From Mycocentrospora acerina (lineage: Eukaryota > Ascomycota > Dothideomycetes > Pleosporales): 64,000 nt of DNA. Each line of letters opens with the position of its first letter. The first letter of the stretch is position 1. Made by a program: the position numbers and the translations under genes. This document shows, piece by piece, positions 46,347 to 58,710 of this stretch. Under the pieces are notes generated by a model. The model was not told the DNA's origin, made no database searches, and was given only the letters and a program-made list of their open reading frames with translations. Location: positions 1,053,821 through 1,117,820 of the forward strand of contig JAKUHH010000108.1 of assembly GCA_022701365.1 (NCBI GenBank), written 5' to 3'.

Positions 46347-49300
46347 ATGGCGGACCCTGGCAGCATGGCCGAGGGCCTGGACAAGGACAAAGACAAGGAC
46401 ATGGACCCGTCCGAGTTTGTGCAGCACATCAGACAGCTCGGCGCCCAGCGCGACCAGCAGGACCTCGACCGCGTGCGCAGGCTCGAGGAGGAGCTGATCA
46501 AGGGCAAGAGTGAGAGGATGGCGCGGCGAGCCGGTGAGTACGAGTGCGAGTCTGGGTCGGCGTCACCGTGTGAGCCCGAGTTCGAGTCGGAGCTGGGACG
46601 TTGCACTGCATTTGTCCACACGGCCGTGCCTGTCCATGTGTTTGTGTGTGACGCTGGGCTGATGTGATTTTCTCCCAGAACGCGCGCGCTCCATCTCCCC
46701 CGACAAGCCCTCGACACCCCAGGCCACCACCACGCCCGCGCCCACGACGGCCTCGACAGCCTCGACAGCCTCGACGCCCACGCCCGCGCCGACCATGAGC
46801 CCGCCGCCATCCGACGACACCGAGCCCGCCGAGCCCAAAAAGGCCACGAGTGCTGCTGCCCTGGGCCGCTCTGGCACCCTCTCGTGGAAGCAGCGCCCGC
46901 AGTCTGGCAGCGGGCGCCGCCCACTCTCCATGGCCGCCCCCTCGTCCTCGCGCGACACGTCAGAGCCTGCCTCGCCCGAACGCAGCCCCTCGCGCTCGTC
47001 CATTGCACACTCGCTGGGTGCAAAGGACCCAGCCTGGTTCCGCCAGACGCCCGACCGCGGCGTGGGCTCGGCCGCGTACAGACGCACCCAGGACGACACG
47101 GCCTCGGAGACGGGCTCCATCTCCAGCAAGAGGCAGCTGCCGGGCATGTCGCGCGAGTCGACAGTCGACGCCGGCACCGCCAGCCCCCCGCCAGACAGCA
47201 CGCGCTCACCGTCGCCATCGTCGCGGGGCGGCTCAGTGCGCAACAGCACAGTGCTGAGCAACCGCTTCTCGTCCAACACGTCCCTCTCAGGCGGTGACGC
47301 CGAGCTGCCTGCCCAGACGCGCTCGCCCATGCCCACGCTCGACTCGCAAAAGTTTGCTCCGCCCTCGGAGCCTGACACGCCTGACAGCCCCCCCAGCTCT
47401 GTACGCGCCCTCGCCATGTCGCCGACACAGGGACGCATTTCCCCTGAGCGCGAGCGGCCCACGACGCCCAACCGCCCAGCCTCGCCAACCAAGGGCATGG
47501 GCGGCTTCGTGCAGAGCGCCATGCTCAAGCGCAGCGACAGCGTCAGCAAGCGCTGGAGCACCCAGACGCCGCCCGTCCTCAACAGGCAGAACTCGACGTT
47601 GAGCAGCCGTGGGAGCGTTGCAGGCGCTCTTGGCACACTCCCCAAGATGGAGCGCCCCAACAGCCTGACCCGAGACAACTCCCCCGAGACATCCTCGCGC
47701 CCCACATCCAGCGCGAGCAACCTCACCATCACCAAGGGCCTCGAAAAGGACGCCACGCCCAAGGACGAATTTGTCAAGCCCGCCCTGCCTCACCGCCATA
47801 GTCGGAGCAAGTCGGTCGCGTCCACCTTCAGCGAGCATGGACAGCCCCAGGACGATGATGCCCCTCCCAGTCCTTCGAAACGCTGGAGTCCGAACAAGTC
47901 GAGCTGGCTGGAGAGTGCACTGAACAAGCCTGAATCTCCCAAGGTGAAGCAACAAGCACCACCTGCGCAGCCAGCGTGGATGGCTGAGATCAACCGCATC
48001 AAGCAGCAGCGGAGCAGCGTGGACCTGGGCAAAGGCAGTCTCTCGGGCAGATCCTCGCCAGTCAAAGACCTTGCTTCTGGTCGCTCGTCGCCAATCAAAG
48101 ACCTAGCCTCTGGCCGCTCGTCGCCAATCAAAGACTCTGGATCAGGGCGGACATCGCCAATCAAGGACTTCCAGCTGAAGCCAACTAGCGCCCGCAACTT
48201 CGAGTTTCCCAAGCGAGAGGAGGCGTTGAAGACATTGGAGGAGGTGGCCAAGAAGCCTGAAGAGATGCCCCAAAAGTCAGAGGAGACACCAAAGAAGCCT
48301 GAGAAGCTGGCAGACCCATTCTCGAGCCCCAAGCCTGTGTTGGCTCCCAAACCTGCAGTTGGGAAAGACGACGTTAAAGAGTTGGACAAGGCAGCCCCCG
48401 AACCAGAGCCTGTGACATTGCAAACCCCGGCTTTGGGAGAACAAAAGGTGGAGGAGCCATCACGAGAAGTGTCGCCTGCAAAAGACACTACTCCTCTTTC
48501 GATACAAGTGCCAGAGCCAACACCTGAACAGACGTCGACGTCGACGTTAACACCAACACCAACGTCAGCCAAGCTAGGAGGGTCGCGCTTTGCAAGAGAC
48601 TCTCCACGGACAGTGCCAGTTGTTAAACCCAAGCCGACCACCCCACCCAAGAAGGACTTCCGTGCTGGGCTAAGGTCACGACAACTCACAAATGACATGC
48701 CCAAAACCCCAGGCCAGGGAGTCTCTGAGCTGCAGAATGTCTTTGGCAAGTTGAGGAGGGCAGAAACCAAAAATTACGTCGCACCAGACCCACTCAAGGA
48801 CAATATCCTCCGTGGCAAGGAGGCCCTCAACGTGACTGGCGGTCCCAAGCCCACTGTGCGCCGTGATGAGTTCAGACAGAGTTTGATTGTCACAAAGTCT
48901 GCGATGCTGGAGAAGGCCAAGGAGAGTGGTTCAACGCTCAAGAGATCAGACAGCATATCCCAGCCCGTTGAGACGCCTGAAGCAATTGCAGCCAGGGAAA
49001 AGCTTGCTCGGGCAGAGAGCACACCAAGGGCTCCTTCCCCACAGAAGCAGCAATCTACGCCTGAAGCGATAGCCAGGAAGAAGAGTCTTCGGACAAACGT
49101 TAGACCTGTCATCGAAGGTCTACCTCCAACACCCGCTCCACTCTTTGCAGCCAAGGAGCCAGCTAAAGCCGGTAAGCTGGCGAATCGATTCAACCCCGCG
49201 TTGGCTGGCATTCTGGCTCGAGGCCCACCGCCCCTAGCTACCAGCAATTCACCGCCAAATGGCTCATCCATTACGTCGCCTCAGGAAGAAAAGACTGGAC

Positions 49301-52300
49301 CTGCCCCGGAACTGCAGCACATGACCAAAGGCCGAGCTCGAGGACCAAAGCGAAGGGCACCGCGTGCTGCAAAAGAAGCTCCAGCTGAGGCGGAAAATGC
49401 TCCCGAAAAGGTGACTACCACTGCTGCTGTGCCTTTGGCGAAGCCCGCTCGCGTGCTTTCCAGCTCTGAGTCCCCCAAAGCTGACGGACTACCAGAGGAG
49501 CTCCCAGTAAAGAATGTGGTGGCACGACAGTCTTTGACGGAGAAGCCTGCCACGCCGGCAAAGTCTCCGCGGGTAGCGTCTGGAGCCTTTGCAAAGCCCT
49601 CGCCTGAGTTGCCTAGGAAGCCGTCAATTGTAGATCTGTCGAGAAGGGTTTCTGGACTTCAGGGACCTCCTCCGAAATCACCCCGACCAGACTCCATCGG
49701 GTCACCCAAGCTGTCATCTCCGGGCATCCCGAAAAAGCCCTCGTCAATCGAACTGTCTAGGAGGGCCTCGGGGCTGCAGTTGGAGTCAGCTGTACCATCA
49801 AGGCCGTCAACTCCCGAGGTCTCCAAGAAGCCCTCATCAATCGAACTATCCAAAAGAGTTTCGGGACTTCAATTGGAGTCAGCTGTAACATCAAGGCCAT
49901 CTACTCCTGAGATTTCTAAGAAGCCCTCATCAATCGAACTGTCCAGGAGGGTCTCAGGACTGCAGTCGGAATCAGCTGCATCACCAAGGCCATCCACTCC
50001 TGAAATTTCCAAGAAGCCCTCATCAATCGAACTGTCTAGGAGAGTCTCGGGATTACAGTTGGAGTCAGTTGCACCACCAAGACCATCTACTCCCGATATC
50101 TCCAAGAAGCCCTCGTCAATCGAACTGTCTAGGAGGGCCTCAGGACTGCAGTCGGAATCAGCTGCATCACCAAGACCGTCAACTCCTGAGATTTCCAAGA
50201 AGCCCTCATCAATCGAACTGTCCAGGAGGGTCTCAGGACTGCAGTTGGGGTCAGTTGCACTACCAAGGCCGTCAACTCCCGATATCTCCAAGAAGCCCTC
50301 GTCAATCGAACTATCCAAAAGAGTTTCGGGACTGCAGTTGGAGTCAGTTGCATCACCAAGGCCGTCAACTCCCGACATCTCCAAGAAACCCTCGTCAATC
50401 GAACTGTCCAGGAGGGTCTCGGGACTGCAGTTGGAGTCAGTTGCACCACCAAGGCCATCTACTCCCGACATCTCCAAAAAGCCTTCGTCGCCAGCACTAG
50501 ACAAGAGAATTTCTAGTGCGCAGTCTACACCACAGAGACCTGCGTCGCCAGCGCCCAGCATAGCTCCTAAGCCTTCATCGCCGGCTATTAGTGTAATGTC
50601 GAAGCCATCAACACCATCGCCGATAGTAAATGCATCTGCAAAGCCGTCCATATCGTCTACAACAAATACACCTTCGAAGCCAACAACATGGTCACCAATA
50701 ATGAATACATCTGCAAAGTCGTCCATATCATCTATATCAAACACTCCTTCAAAGCTATCATTTTCATCGTCGGCAGTAGGCGTGTTTGCAAAATCCGCTT
50801 CTGCGTCGCCAACAGCATCGATAGCTTCAAAACAGGCGTCTCCGCCCTTATCGGCGTCTTCCAAGTTCCAATCAGACTCAAAACCGGCGTCACCCTCTCC
50901 AACATTTTCATCGAGATTTTCGCGGCCACTCCCCACACTCCCCCCAAAGCCTTCCGCAGGATCCCCCAAACCTACGATTATTACAGGAACAACGAGCTTC
51001 GCTGCTGAGACATCCCCAGTCAAGACTGAGTTGTCGCCTCAAACTCCTATCGTTAACGTGAAGAATGCTACCTCGATGTGGGGCAAACAGCCGTCCCCTA
51101 TCTCAAAGGGAAAGTTTCCAATTAAACTTCCCACTCGAGCAGACGAGCGTGCCGCTATGCAGGATGCTGGTCTTGTTCGATCACCAGAACCAGCCCCTCG
51201 ACCAGAGCCAATTCAGTCAAAGCCCCTACCTCCTAAGCCTCTGGAGCCAAAGCCAAAGCCAGCCGGTCTCGGATTCATGGGCGGTCTTGGCAGCCTTGTC
51301 ACAGCAAGATCACGAGAATCAAGCCCACAACTGAGCAAGGACCTTCCTGCATCACCACCCCTGAGCGCAGACAGGCCGCTTTCGGAGCCCTTCAAATCAA
51401 TGCTTTCTCCGGAAAGGCCGCCTGGCATGTTTGCAGAGTTCTTCGATGAAGCTCCTGTGACGGAGGGACAGCTGGCAGACCACATTGACACGGTGCACAT
51501 ACTTAAGTCACCGCCTCTGGATCTTGGTCTAGGCGGCAAGATTCGTACAGTGCGCAAGGAAATGCTGAGACTGACAGGTGACGGACGACTCTCGCCTGTG
51601 CCTGTGCAAGAAGAGCACGTCTTGTTCCATGAGTCCATGTACTTGTGCACCCACGTGTACGGAGACGCCAAGGGCGTGAAGCACACGGATGTATATCTCT
51701 GGGCTGGCAACAGCGTCGCAGAATCCATTCTTGAAGATGCGCAGCTATTTGCCAAAAGCCATGCCCGACACCAGCAAGGACGACTGCTCGTCATTCGCCA
51801 GGGTCACGAGACGCCAAACTTCTTCGAGGCCCTCGGTGGAATCCTGATGACACGCCGCGGATCACAGCCCACCTCTGGTGAGTTCATGCTATGTGGACGT
51901 CGCCACCTCGGCCACCTCGCATTTGACGAAGTCGATTTTTCACTCAAGAGCTTGTGTTCAGCCTTCCCATACCTCATCTCAACCAAAACAGGCAAAGTCT
52001 TCCTCTGGAAAGGCCGTGGCTGCTCCGCCGAAGAGCTCTCGGGCGCACGTCTCATGGGCATGGACCTTGCACCCACTGGCGACTTCCATGAAATCGACGA
52101 AGGTTCCGAGCCCGAATCCCTCGTCTCCATCTTCCCTCCCAGCCTCGTCCCCAACAAAGGACCCGCTATTCCACGTTCTGCCGACCACTGGCGATATAAA
52201 GCAACCACGGACCGGTACCGCGTGCGCCTCTTCAAAATGGAGCAGCAGCCGCAAGAATCCCTAGGATGGGGACACACGAGCCTGCAGGTGAGCTCCTCCT

Positions 52301-52905
52301 TCTTCGGAATGCTGCGCCGCCCTTCGTGGGGCCCGTCGCCGTCCCCGTCTTCTACTGGACCGCAAACTGAACTGGGACCGCAGGCGCCGTTGACCCCCAA
52401 GAGTCCTCGCAATGGCCCCGTTGTGACAAAGGTGGTGGAGGTGATGCCATTTTGCCAGCGCGATCTAGAACCAGAGAACATCTACGTTCTAGACGCGTTT
52501 TTCGAAATGTACATGTAAGTATTTATCCTTTTTAGTCACTTTTTTCCCCTGCCCAATTATCGTCACCGCCGTCATAATCATAGTCATCATCAGTATAACA
52601 ATCACTAACCTTTTTTTTCAAACAGCATCGTCGGCCCCCTCTCCCGCACCCAAGCACCCGCCTTTTCCACCGCACTCCTCTTCGCGCAGGAATACGGCAT
52701 CCTGGCCGTCTCCGAGGAAGACCGCCCCTTTATGCCATTTACCAATGTTGTCCTCGAGGGCGTACCCCGCGACATGAAGGCCATCTTTCGCCACTGGGAC
52801 GACAGACTTATCCCCGCTGCAGGGCTCATGAGCGGGAAACTGGGCCGTGGGAAGAGCTTGCGTATTGTAGGGTTGGAAAAGGCGATTGAAGGGACGAGGA
52901 GGTAG
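46347..52905 (+). CDS. DUF4045/gelsolin-like repeat protein
   Basis: Exons 46347-46533, 46679-52514 and 52626-52905 close in phase to 2100 residues. The start (MADPGSMAEGLDKD, DPSEFVQHIRQLGAQRDQQDLDRVRRLEEEL) is a short coiled coil. Residues about 70-1620 are disordered, Ser/Pro/Lys-rich. They include an SGRSSPIKD array (about 517-557) and eight 31-residue repeats KKPSSIELSRRVSGLQ... (1081-1328). The last about 450 residues resemble gelsolin/villin modules: VLFHESMYLCTHVYG, TDVYLWAGNSVAESIL, GRLLVIRQGHETPNFFEALGG, GKVFLWKGRGCSAEELSGAR and DIYVLD-type ENIYVLDAFFEMY. Gelsolin modules bind actin and calcium, so an actin-cytoskeleton role is likely by family. This disordered-plus-gelsolin layout is known in filamentous ascomycetes as DUF4045 proteins. 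Confidence 0.88.
48042..48163 (+). repeat. 33-base tandem repeats (SGRSSPIKDLA)
   Basis: Four near-identical units encode SGRSSPVKDLA, SGRSSPIKDLA, SGRSSPIKDSG and SGRTSPIKDF inside the gelsolin-like gene. Each holds an SP/TP phospho-acceptor. Confidence 0.9.
49732..50475 (+). repeat. Eight 93-base coding tandem repeats
   Basis: Eight head-to-tail copies of exactly 93 bases (744 bases in all), each encoding 31 residues of the form KKPSSIELSRRxSGLQ followed by a variable ES[AV][AV]xxRPSTP[ED][IV]S. Degenerate half units flank them on both sides. Copies 3 and 5, and copies 4 and 8, share diagnostic residues, which suggests duplication of larger blocks or gene conversion. The antisense strand is also open through the array because of the repeat length. 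Confidence 0.95.
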
Positions 52906-54006
52906 AGGTAGAGGTAGAGGAGTCTTTTTTTTCCATTCTTTCTCTCTTTTTTGGTTTCTTCTTCTTCTTGTTTTCTCTTCTATTCGATGGACGGTTGGCT
53001 AGGGTTTGGTGGGTTTGGTTTGGCTTGGCTTGGTCTGACTGGCATATTGGTTGCCCGGTGATGGTGATGGTGTAGCGGTGGTGTTTTTTTTTCGTGTAAA
53101 TCTTCTCTCGAAAGAAGGCATATTCTTGGGTGTTTGGGCGATCAAAGGCGGTGGGGTAGAGTTAAAGACAGAACTCCCATGGAGACTGTTTTTTCTGTTA
53201 GAACTTTTTTTGGTTTTACATTTTGGTATTAATTGGATTTTTTAATTTCAACTGCACAAGTTTCTCATCTCTTCATATGAATGTGTGTGTGTGTGTGTGT
53301 GTGTGTGTTTCGTGCTGTGACTTGTAGGGGAGTTAGACAGCTGAACTCACAAATATTTACGAAGGTCAATAGACACATACACACATATTGACACAAAATT
53401 TCGGTCATGACTTCACAGCAGAAAGCATTTGGTGCAAACAAACTTTTCATTTTGTAAATGACTTTTTGTAAAAATCAAACGCCACTCTACCATGCTAATC
53501 AATGCACCCTCTTTAGTCCGTCAAAACTCCATGTGCCTTGGAAAAAATCAACCCTTGACCCAATCGCGGAGAACCTGGCCGTTGCAGCGAGTCGTAAAGC
53601 ATGAGAATGGGGGTATAGTAATGTCGCGTCTCATGTATCGCATGCCGTAGTAAAAGAAAAAAAAAAGCCAACGTGTCGACGTCAAAGAAGAGAGAAGAAG
53701 AAGCCTTATCCAGGCCGTACAGCGAGAAGGAAAAGGCGTTGCTGGAAGTCGTGATGAAATAGTAGGAAACCTCCGTATCAGCGATAGGCGCACTTGGGCG
53801 GACCGTTAGCCAGGGCTCGTTTTAGGAGGCGCTGATTGATGGAACTAACAACAGGAAGGTAAGTATAGGTTCCAGTAGGTCAGGCCAGGTCCGGGAAAAG
53901 GCAAGCAGGGATATTTGTGTCCGGAGGAACAACAAAGGATAGCAAGGACATGTCCGGGAAAGTTAATAAGAATAGCGGGGATGTGTCCAGGATGGATGGA
54001 TGGCCT
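52906..54006. other. Intergenic, simple repeats
   Basis: About 1.1 kb with T and CT tracts, a GT dinucleotide run at 53282-53308, and three related GGACATGTCC/GGATGTGTCC-like stretches near 53915-53995. No gene was found. Confidence 0.5.
53282..53308 (+). repeat. GT dinucleotide microsatellite
   Basis: Thirteen uninterrupted GT units in a 3 prime flanking region. Confidence 0.95.
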
Positions 54007-54897
54007 CTACAACCTTGCGTTCACGACCTGCAGCCTCTTCCACATGCCGACGTGTTCAATGCCCTCTTCCTTCCAGCGTGGCTCTGCTTCGATTTCCACC
54101 TCGCCCTTTGTATTCTTGAGCTCCTCGTGAAAGTCCATCTTGGCCCACATGCGCAAGAGGTTCGATTGGGCGTGGATCATGACGAGGCCCTGCCAGTTGA
54201 GATACTGTAGCTCCTCGTTTCGGCCATGTAGTGATGCGAGCTCCACAATAGTGGATGTGGATGGAAGGTATATGCTATCAGGGTTCTGGGAGGCGTAGTC
54301 CAGAGCGGCAGTAACGAGCAACTTTCCGAGACCAATCTTCTGGTACTCTGGCAGCACAGCAAGGCGGCCTAGCTTGACAAACGGCTCGTTGGGAAGCCTG
54401 CTGCTGCCACTGCCGGTGGGTGGACCCTTGTCTGTGTGCATGTCATCGTCCTGCTTGCTGTCTCGACGGTACTTGTTTGCAGCATGAGGTGGTGGGATCA
54501 GGCGGATGGTTCCCACGGGAACTCGTGAGGCGGAGGGACGGCGAGCCACGGCCTGCTCGACGGGGTCCTCTGGTACTTTAGTTTTAGTGGCTTTGGATGA
54601 TCCAGCTCGAGTGTGGGGCTGCGGGGGCGAGCCAACAGACGCGTAGACAACCCAGTGCCAGCTTCGAGCATCGTCGTCATCAAACTCGGCCTCGAGCGGA
54701 ATACCCTGCTCGCCGTAGACAATCTCGCGGACATACATGGCATCGCGGAAGATCTGGGGGACCTGGATCTTTTGCTTGGAGCAGGGCAGCGTCTTGTCAT
54801 AGCCATCGAGGGCGGCCTTGGGCGGGGGCAACACGCCGGTGAAGCGGGTGCCGTCGTTTTCGTGCACCGCCTGGACTTCGTAACCCTCGCGCGTCAT
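54007..54897 (-). CDS. GNAT-family N-acetyltransferase
   Basis: Single exon of 296 residues starting MTREGYEVQAV. The acetyl-CoA binding motif A is VKLGRLAVLPEYQKIGLGKLLVTAALDYA (residues about 193-221, loop QKIGLG). The upstream part has RDAMYVREIVYGEQGIPLEAEFDDDDARSWHWVVY, typical of the ElaA-like/GNAT group. Between them is a polar insert (SSKATKTKVPEDPVEQAVARR) common in fungal members. The C-terminal segment carries HAQSNLLRMWAKMDF. Small-molecule or amine acetylation is expected; the substrate is unknown. Confidence 0.88.
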   Translation of the reverse strand: MTREGYEVQAVHENDGTRFTGVLPPPKAALDGYDKTLPCSKQKIQVPQIFRDAMYVREIVYGEQGIPLEAEFDDDDARSWHWVVYASVGSPPQPHTRAGSSKATKTKVPEDPVEQAVARRPSASRVPVGTIRLIPPPHAANKYRRDSKQDDDMHTDKGPPTGSGSSRLPNEPFVKLGRLAVLPEYQKIGLGKLLVTAALDYASQNPDSIYLPSTSTIVELASLHGRNEELQYLNWQGLVMIHAQSNLLRMWAKMDFHEELKNTKGEVEIEAEPRWKEEGIEHVGMWKRLQVVNARL

Positions 54898-55587
54898 GGT
54901 GGATATGGTGGGGGTGTTCAACAAGCGTATGGGTGGGGGTAGTAGTGGCGGTTGAGAGAGTGGGCAGTTGTGGGGTGGGAGAAGACAAAGGACCGACAGT
55001 CTTATATATCATGGATGAGCGACTGGCACCTGGCGTTTGCAGGGTGCTGATCGCAGCAAATTTGCGCTTCTTGCAGGCACGACATGTGGTTGTATCAAGC
55101 CTGATGGCACGCTAGTAGCCATCGGTAGGTGAAGGAGCTGGTGAGGCTGGCGGCGCCTGAGGCTATGTTCGGCTCGTTGACGCGAGACCCTGCTTTGTGC
55201 AGTTCCGTTGCCGATCCACGCAGAATGACATGTCTGGACGAGTGAGGGGCGGAGGACGGTGCATGCCTTGCCCAGGCATGACGTAGTGATGCGCCGTGGT
55301 GTGGTGGACCCTGGGATCAGAAGGCCGGGACTTAACGGCTTGCATGCCTAACATCAACACCGTCTCTTGGCCGAATCATGAATCTATGGTCCGCTCCCCA
55401 GTGCGTTAGTTCTGCTGTTATTTGAGTAATCAGAGCACGGCTCTCACATGCATGCGCCAAAGCTGCCTCCGGGTTGTGTCCGACAGGCAGTTGATACTTC
55501 AGGTAGTCATCATGTGATGGTCAAGGAAACAACCTTCTCGTCGTTGGACTAACATGGACACACCCATCAACCACGCCCCTACAGTAT
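54898..55587. other. Intergenic, GNAT promoter
   Basis: About 690 bases between the GNAT start and the 3 prime end of FAO1. Nothing else recognised. Confidence 0.4.
55001..55009 (-). promoter_or_regulatory. TATA box of the GNAT gene
   Basis: Minus strand reads GATATATAAG about 105 bases before the GNAT start codon at 54897, a fitting core promoter position. Confidence 0.45.
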
Positions 55588-57916
55588 TTACAACCTTGCC
55601 TTCTCTTCCAACCCCTGCGCCACTCCCCTCGAAATGTAGTCTGAAATGGCCATGTTTGTCACCATGGGATTCACCCCACTTGCACTTGGAAACACGCTGG
55701 CGTCGGCAACGTATAGGCCTTCAACACCCCAGACCTGCCCCTTGTCGTCAACAACACCTTCTCTCTCAGTGGCGCTCATCCGGCACGTTCCCATCTGATG
55801 CGCAGACAAAAACAAGCTCTCCGGCGCGGGGAAGCCCTTGGTCCTAACCTCGTCAAGCCACGCCTGGAATTTCACGTCGTTGATGCCATCCCCAACTCGA
55901 GTGGCAGCATCACGAATAAATGGACGCATTCCTGGAATGACAGTGAAGATCTCTGCTGCACCACCCGCATACTGGATCTTTGCAAGTGCCACAAGACCCT
56001 CTGCAATGTGCTTCTTGTCATGTTTTGAAGGAGTGTACTGTATCCTACACTTGTAAGTTCCTGGATCAGCGTACACGCTTCCTGTATCCCGGTCACGAGC
56101 AATGGATATACAGCCCACCATTTTCGCCAGTCTGGCGGCCTCGAGCTTGTACTGCAGACCACCCTGCCAGTCGAGCCAGACAAGCCACGATGATGGAATC
56201 ATATTTGTCGTCTCAAGCTTGACGCCATGCCCTGCTCCATCAAGATTCTCATACTCGCTGACGACCGAGGTCAGAATTCCGCCTTCCCAGGGTTTGATGT
56301 CTTCCTCGTGAATGGCACCAAGAACCATGACAGGGTGGAGATACAGGTTCTGTCCAATCTGTGGGTTTTTCAGCCCAGACCGCATGAGCAGTAAGGGACT
56401 TTGCATGGTGCCCGCAGATACAATCACACGTTTTGCCTTGATAACAACCTTGCGTGTGTTCAGCGCTTCGCCTGCCACTCCGCCATTGACGTCGCGCGAC
56501 ACCCACGTCCCCTTGACGCCCGTGGAGACCTTTTTCCCACTCTTTTTCGAGAAGATGATCTCTTCAGCCCGAAACCCCTCAAGAAACTTTGCGCCCGCCC
56601 GTGCTGCATCTGGAAGAAATGAAACAGCAGGGCCCTGCTTCTCGCACGATCCACAGCCATACATGCAATGTCCGCAGTAATGCTGAGTTCCGCCTGTGTT
56701 CTGAGGGACAGCCTTGTGGGTATATCCTAGCTTGCGCGCACCCTCCATCAGGATCTGGTTGGACCGATTATGCTGGATGTGGTCGGCCGAGACGCCCATC
56801 CGATTGCAAACCCGATCCAAAGAGTCTTGATAGTCAGCTGACGTGAAAAATGGTAACCCTCGGGCTGCCCATTCACGACGCACATAACCCTGCGTCTGAA
56901 GAGAAGCTGACCAGTTCACAATTCCACCCCCTCCGAACGCCTCTCCAGCCATAACGCTGATAGAGCCGTCGTCAGAACTCATCAGTCCCCCGTTCATGAA
57001 CATGTGGTGCATTCCAGTTGCTTCAGTGAGTGGGAAATGGTCTGGTGTAAAGTGATAAGCCTTCTCCACAACCAAGACTCTATGTCCAGCTTCCGCAAGA
57101 TTTTTTGCACACACTCCACCTCCACAGCCGCTCCCTATAACCACCACATCAGTCTCAATGATTTCTGGCTCCTCTCCGGGTGGAATCTGGATGAATTCAA
57201 AATCGTGCCCTTTGCCAATCTTCATCCCTAGAGCCGCCCGCGGAAATCCAAGGACACGCCGTAATTGCGGAGATAGCTTGATAAAAGTCTGCTTGGTGAG
57301 AATTGTTAGTTGAGCGTGTAGCTGACGTAACGGTCCAAGGCGTGCTGTAGCCCAGCCACGTAGAATGTCTTCACGAATTTGCGGCGGCTGCTCGCTTATG
57401 GGTGTCATGTAACCAGTCAACATGTATGAACCGGCTCGGGTGCTATCTCACGTCAACTTCAATCCAAATATCATTCATCAATGCCGTCTTCTGATAGACG
57501 AAAAATGCATACTTCAAAACATCCAACACCATCCCGATCTTCTTCCTCACGTCCGCCGGCATATACAGCCCAAAGATCCTATGCAGCTCTTCTTTAAAAG
57601 CCGGATCAGACGTCGTTCGTACGGCAAGATACTCTTTTGCTGCAGCCTCTGCATCAGGGTCGTCCTTGGGTGTCAGTTCACGGAGTTTCGCCACCGCAGA
57701 GGCATATTCTTCTACACTGATGGCAAGCTCAGTCCGCGTGTCGGCCTGCCCAGCAGGCTTGACAGACGGGATGCACGCGTCAGTGATGGCAAGGAGGATT
57801 TTCCATTGCGCAGGGGTAAAAGGATCAGCTTCAGGGAGCGGAGGGGATAAGACAGCAGTAGGGGAGACGGGGGTTGTGGCGAGATCTTCGACTGGGTGAG
57901 AGGTGGATTCAGACAT
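55588..57916 (-). CDS. FAO1: Long-chain fatty alcohol oxidase (GMC family)
   Basis: Exons 57916-57513 and 57442-55588 close in phase to 752 residues. The enzyme oxidises long-chain alcohols to aldehydes with FAD and makes H2O2, in the omega-oxidation/alkane route. The splice rebuilds VLNTRAGSYMLTGY, a family hallmark. The FAD-binding motif is DVVVIGSGCGGGVCAKNLAEAGHRVLVVEKA. GGGGIVNWSASLQT, HYCGHCMYGCGSCEKQG, LFLSAHQMGTCRM (active-site His region) and GLYVADASVFPSASGVNPM follow. The last three residues are ARL, which fits the PTS1 peroxisomal consensus [SAC][KRH][LM]. No heme motif or signal peptide was seen. Length fits the family (about 700-750). Confidence 0.95.
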
Positions 57917-58710
57917 GTTGCTGCAGCAGATGTTGGTGCAGTCTATTGACGAGACGAGGATTTATGGCGGCCAGACAATTGAAGCAGGGATGCGGTACGA
58001 CATGTCATTTAAGTGGTCTGAGATGCCAATGTAGATGTTGGTTCCCCGCAATTTCCTGGGATGGTGCAGGACAAGGCGCGTGGGATCCACGCATGTGGAG
58101 CCGAGGCTCAACCTCCGCTAGCATTGGACAAAGTCAGGGTCCGGAAGGGATCCGCACGGCGCGACAATCATCAATACTGAAACGCAGAGTAAGAGCGAGG
58201 ATCTCTTCCGTTAACGGAAGTAGAAGCGAAGAATAAACCTCTCAGCGTACAGTCCACATGGCCGGATAATGGCCCTGCGTGGGTGCGCCTACAAACTGAA
58301 AACAACGGCAACAAGTAGTAGCAATTATGCATGTTTGGAGCATACGATGAGATTTATCTGGAGAAAAGCTAATTGGTTGCCTTGATTTTAAATGCCCCAG
58401 TTTACCATTACGGGAATCGGATTCTCCCCTTCCCGCTCCAATTGTAGATGACATAGCCACGCAAATTACAAGCGCCATCCCGCCCACCTGCAGCATCCAC
58501 AATACTATAGTACTCGTAAAAAAGAGTCGCCACTTTCACATGTAGCGACTAGTTTATACGTTGAAGGACATGGGTATCTTTTGAGCTGACTACTTACCTA
58601 TGCAATTTATTCCACACAGGAATGAATGTCTCACTCCACTTGTCAACTTCTCTTTGGTGATTTTAAATTGTACGTCGGCTGTCAGATACCAAGGTCTCCG
58701 GCGGTTCGCC
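57917..58710. other. Intergenic, FAO1 promoter
   Basis: About 800 bases, no gene recognised. Confidence 0.4.

Noticed and set aside
46319..47955. Long antisense open frames over the start of the gelsolin-like gene
   Set aside because: High GC and codon bias of the sense gene leave the other strand open. The antisense proteins are low-complexity Arg/Ala/Ser-rich with no domain.
49869..51023. Antisense open frame of 384 residues with SSIDEGFLEISGVDGLG repeats
   Set aside because: It is the reverse strand of the 93-base repeat array. A repeat length divisible by three keeps the antisense frame open. The sense strand has the folded downstream domain and valid splice joins.
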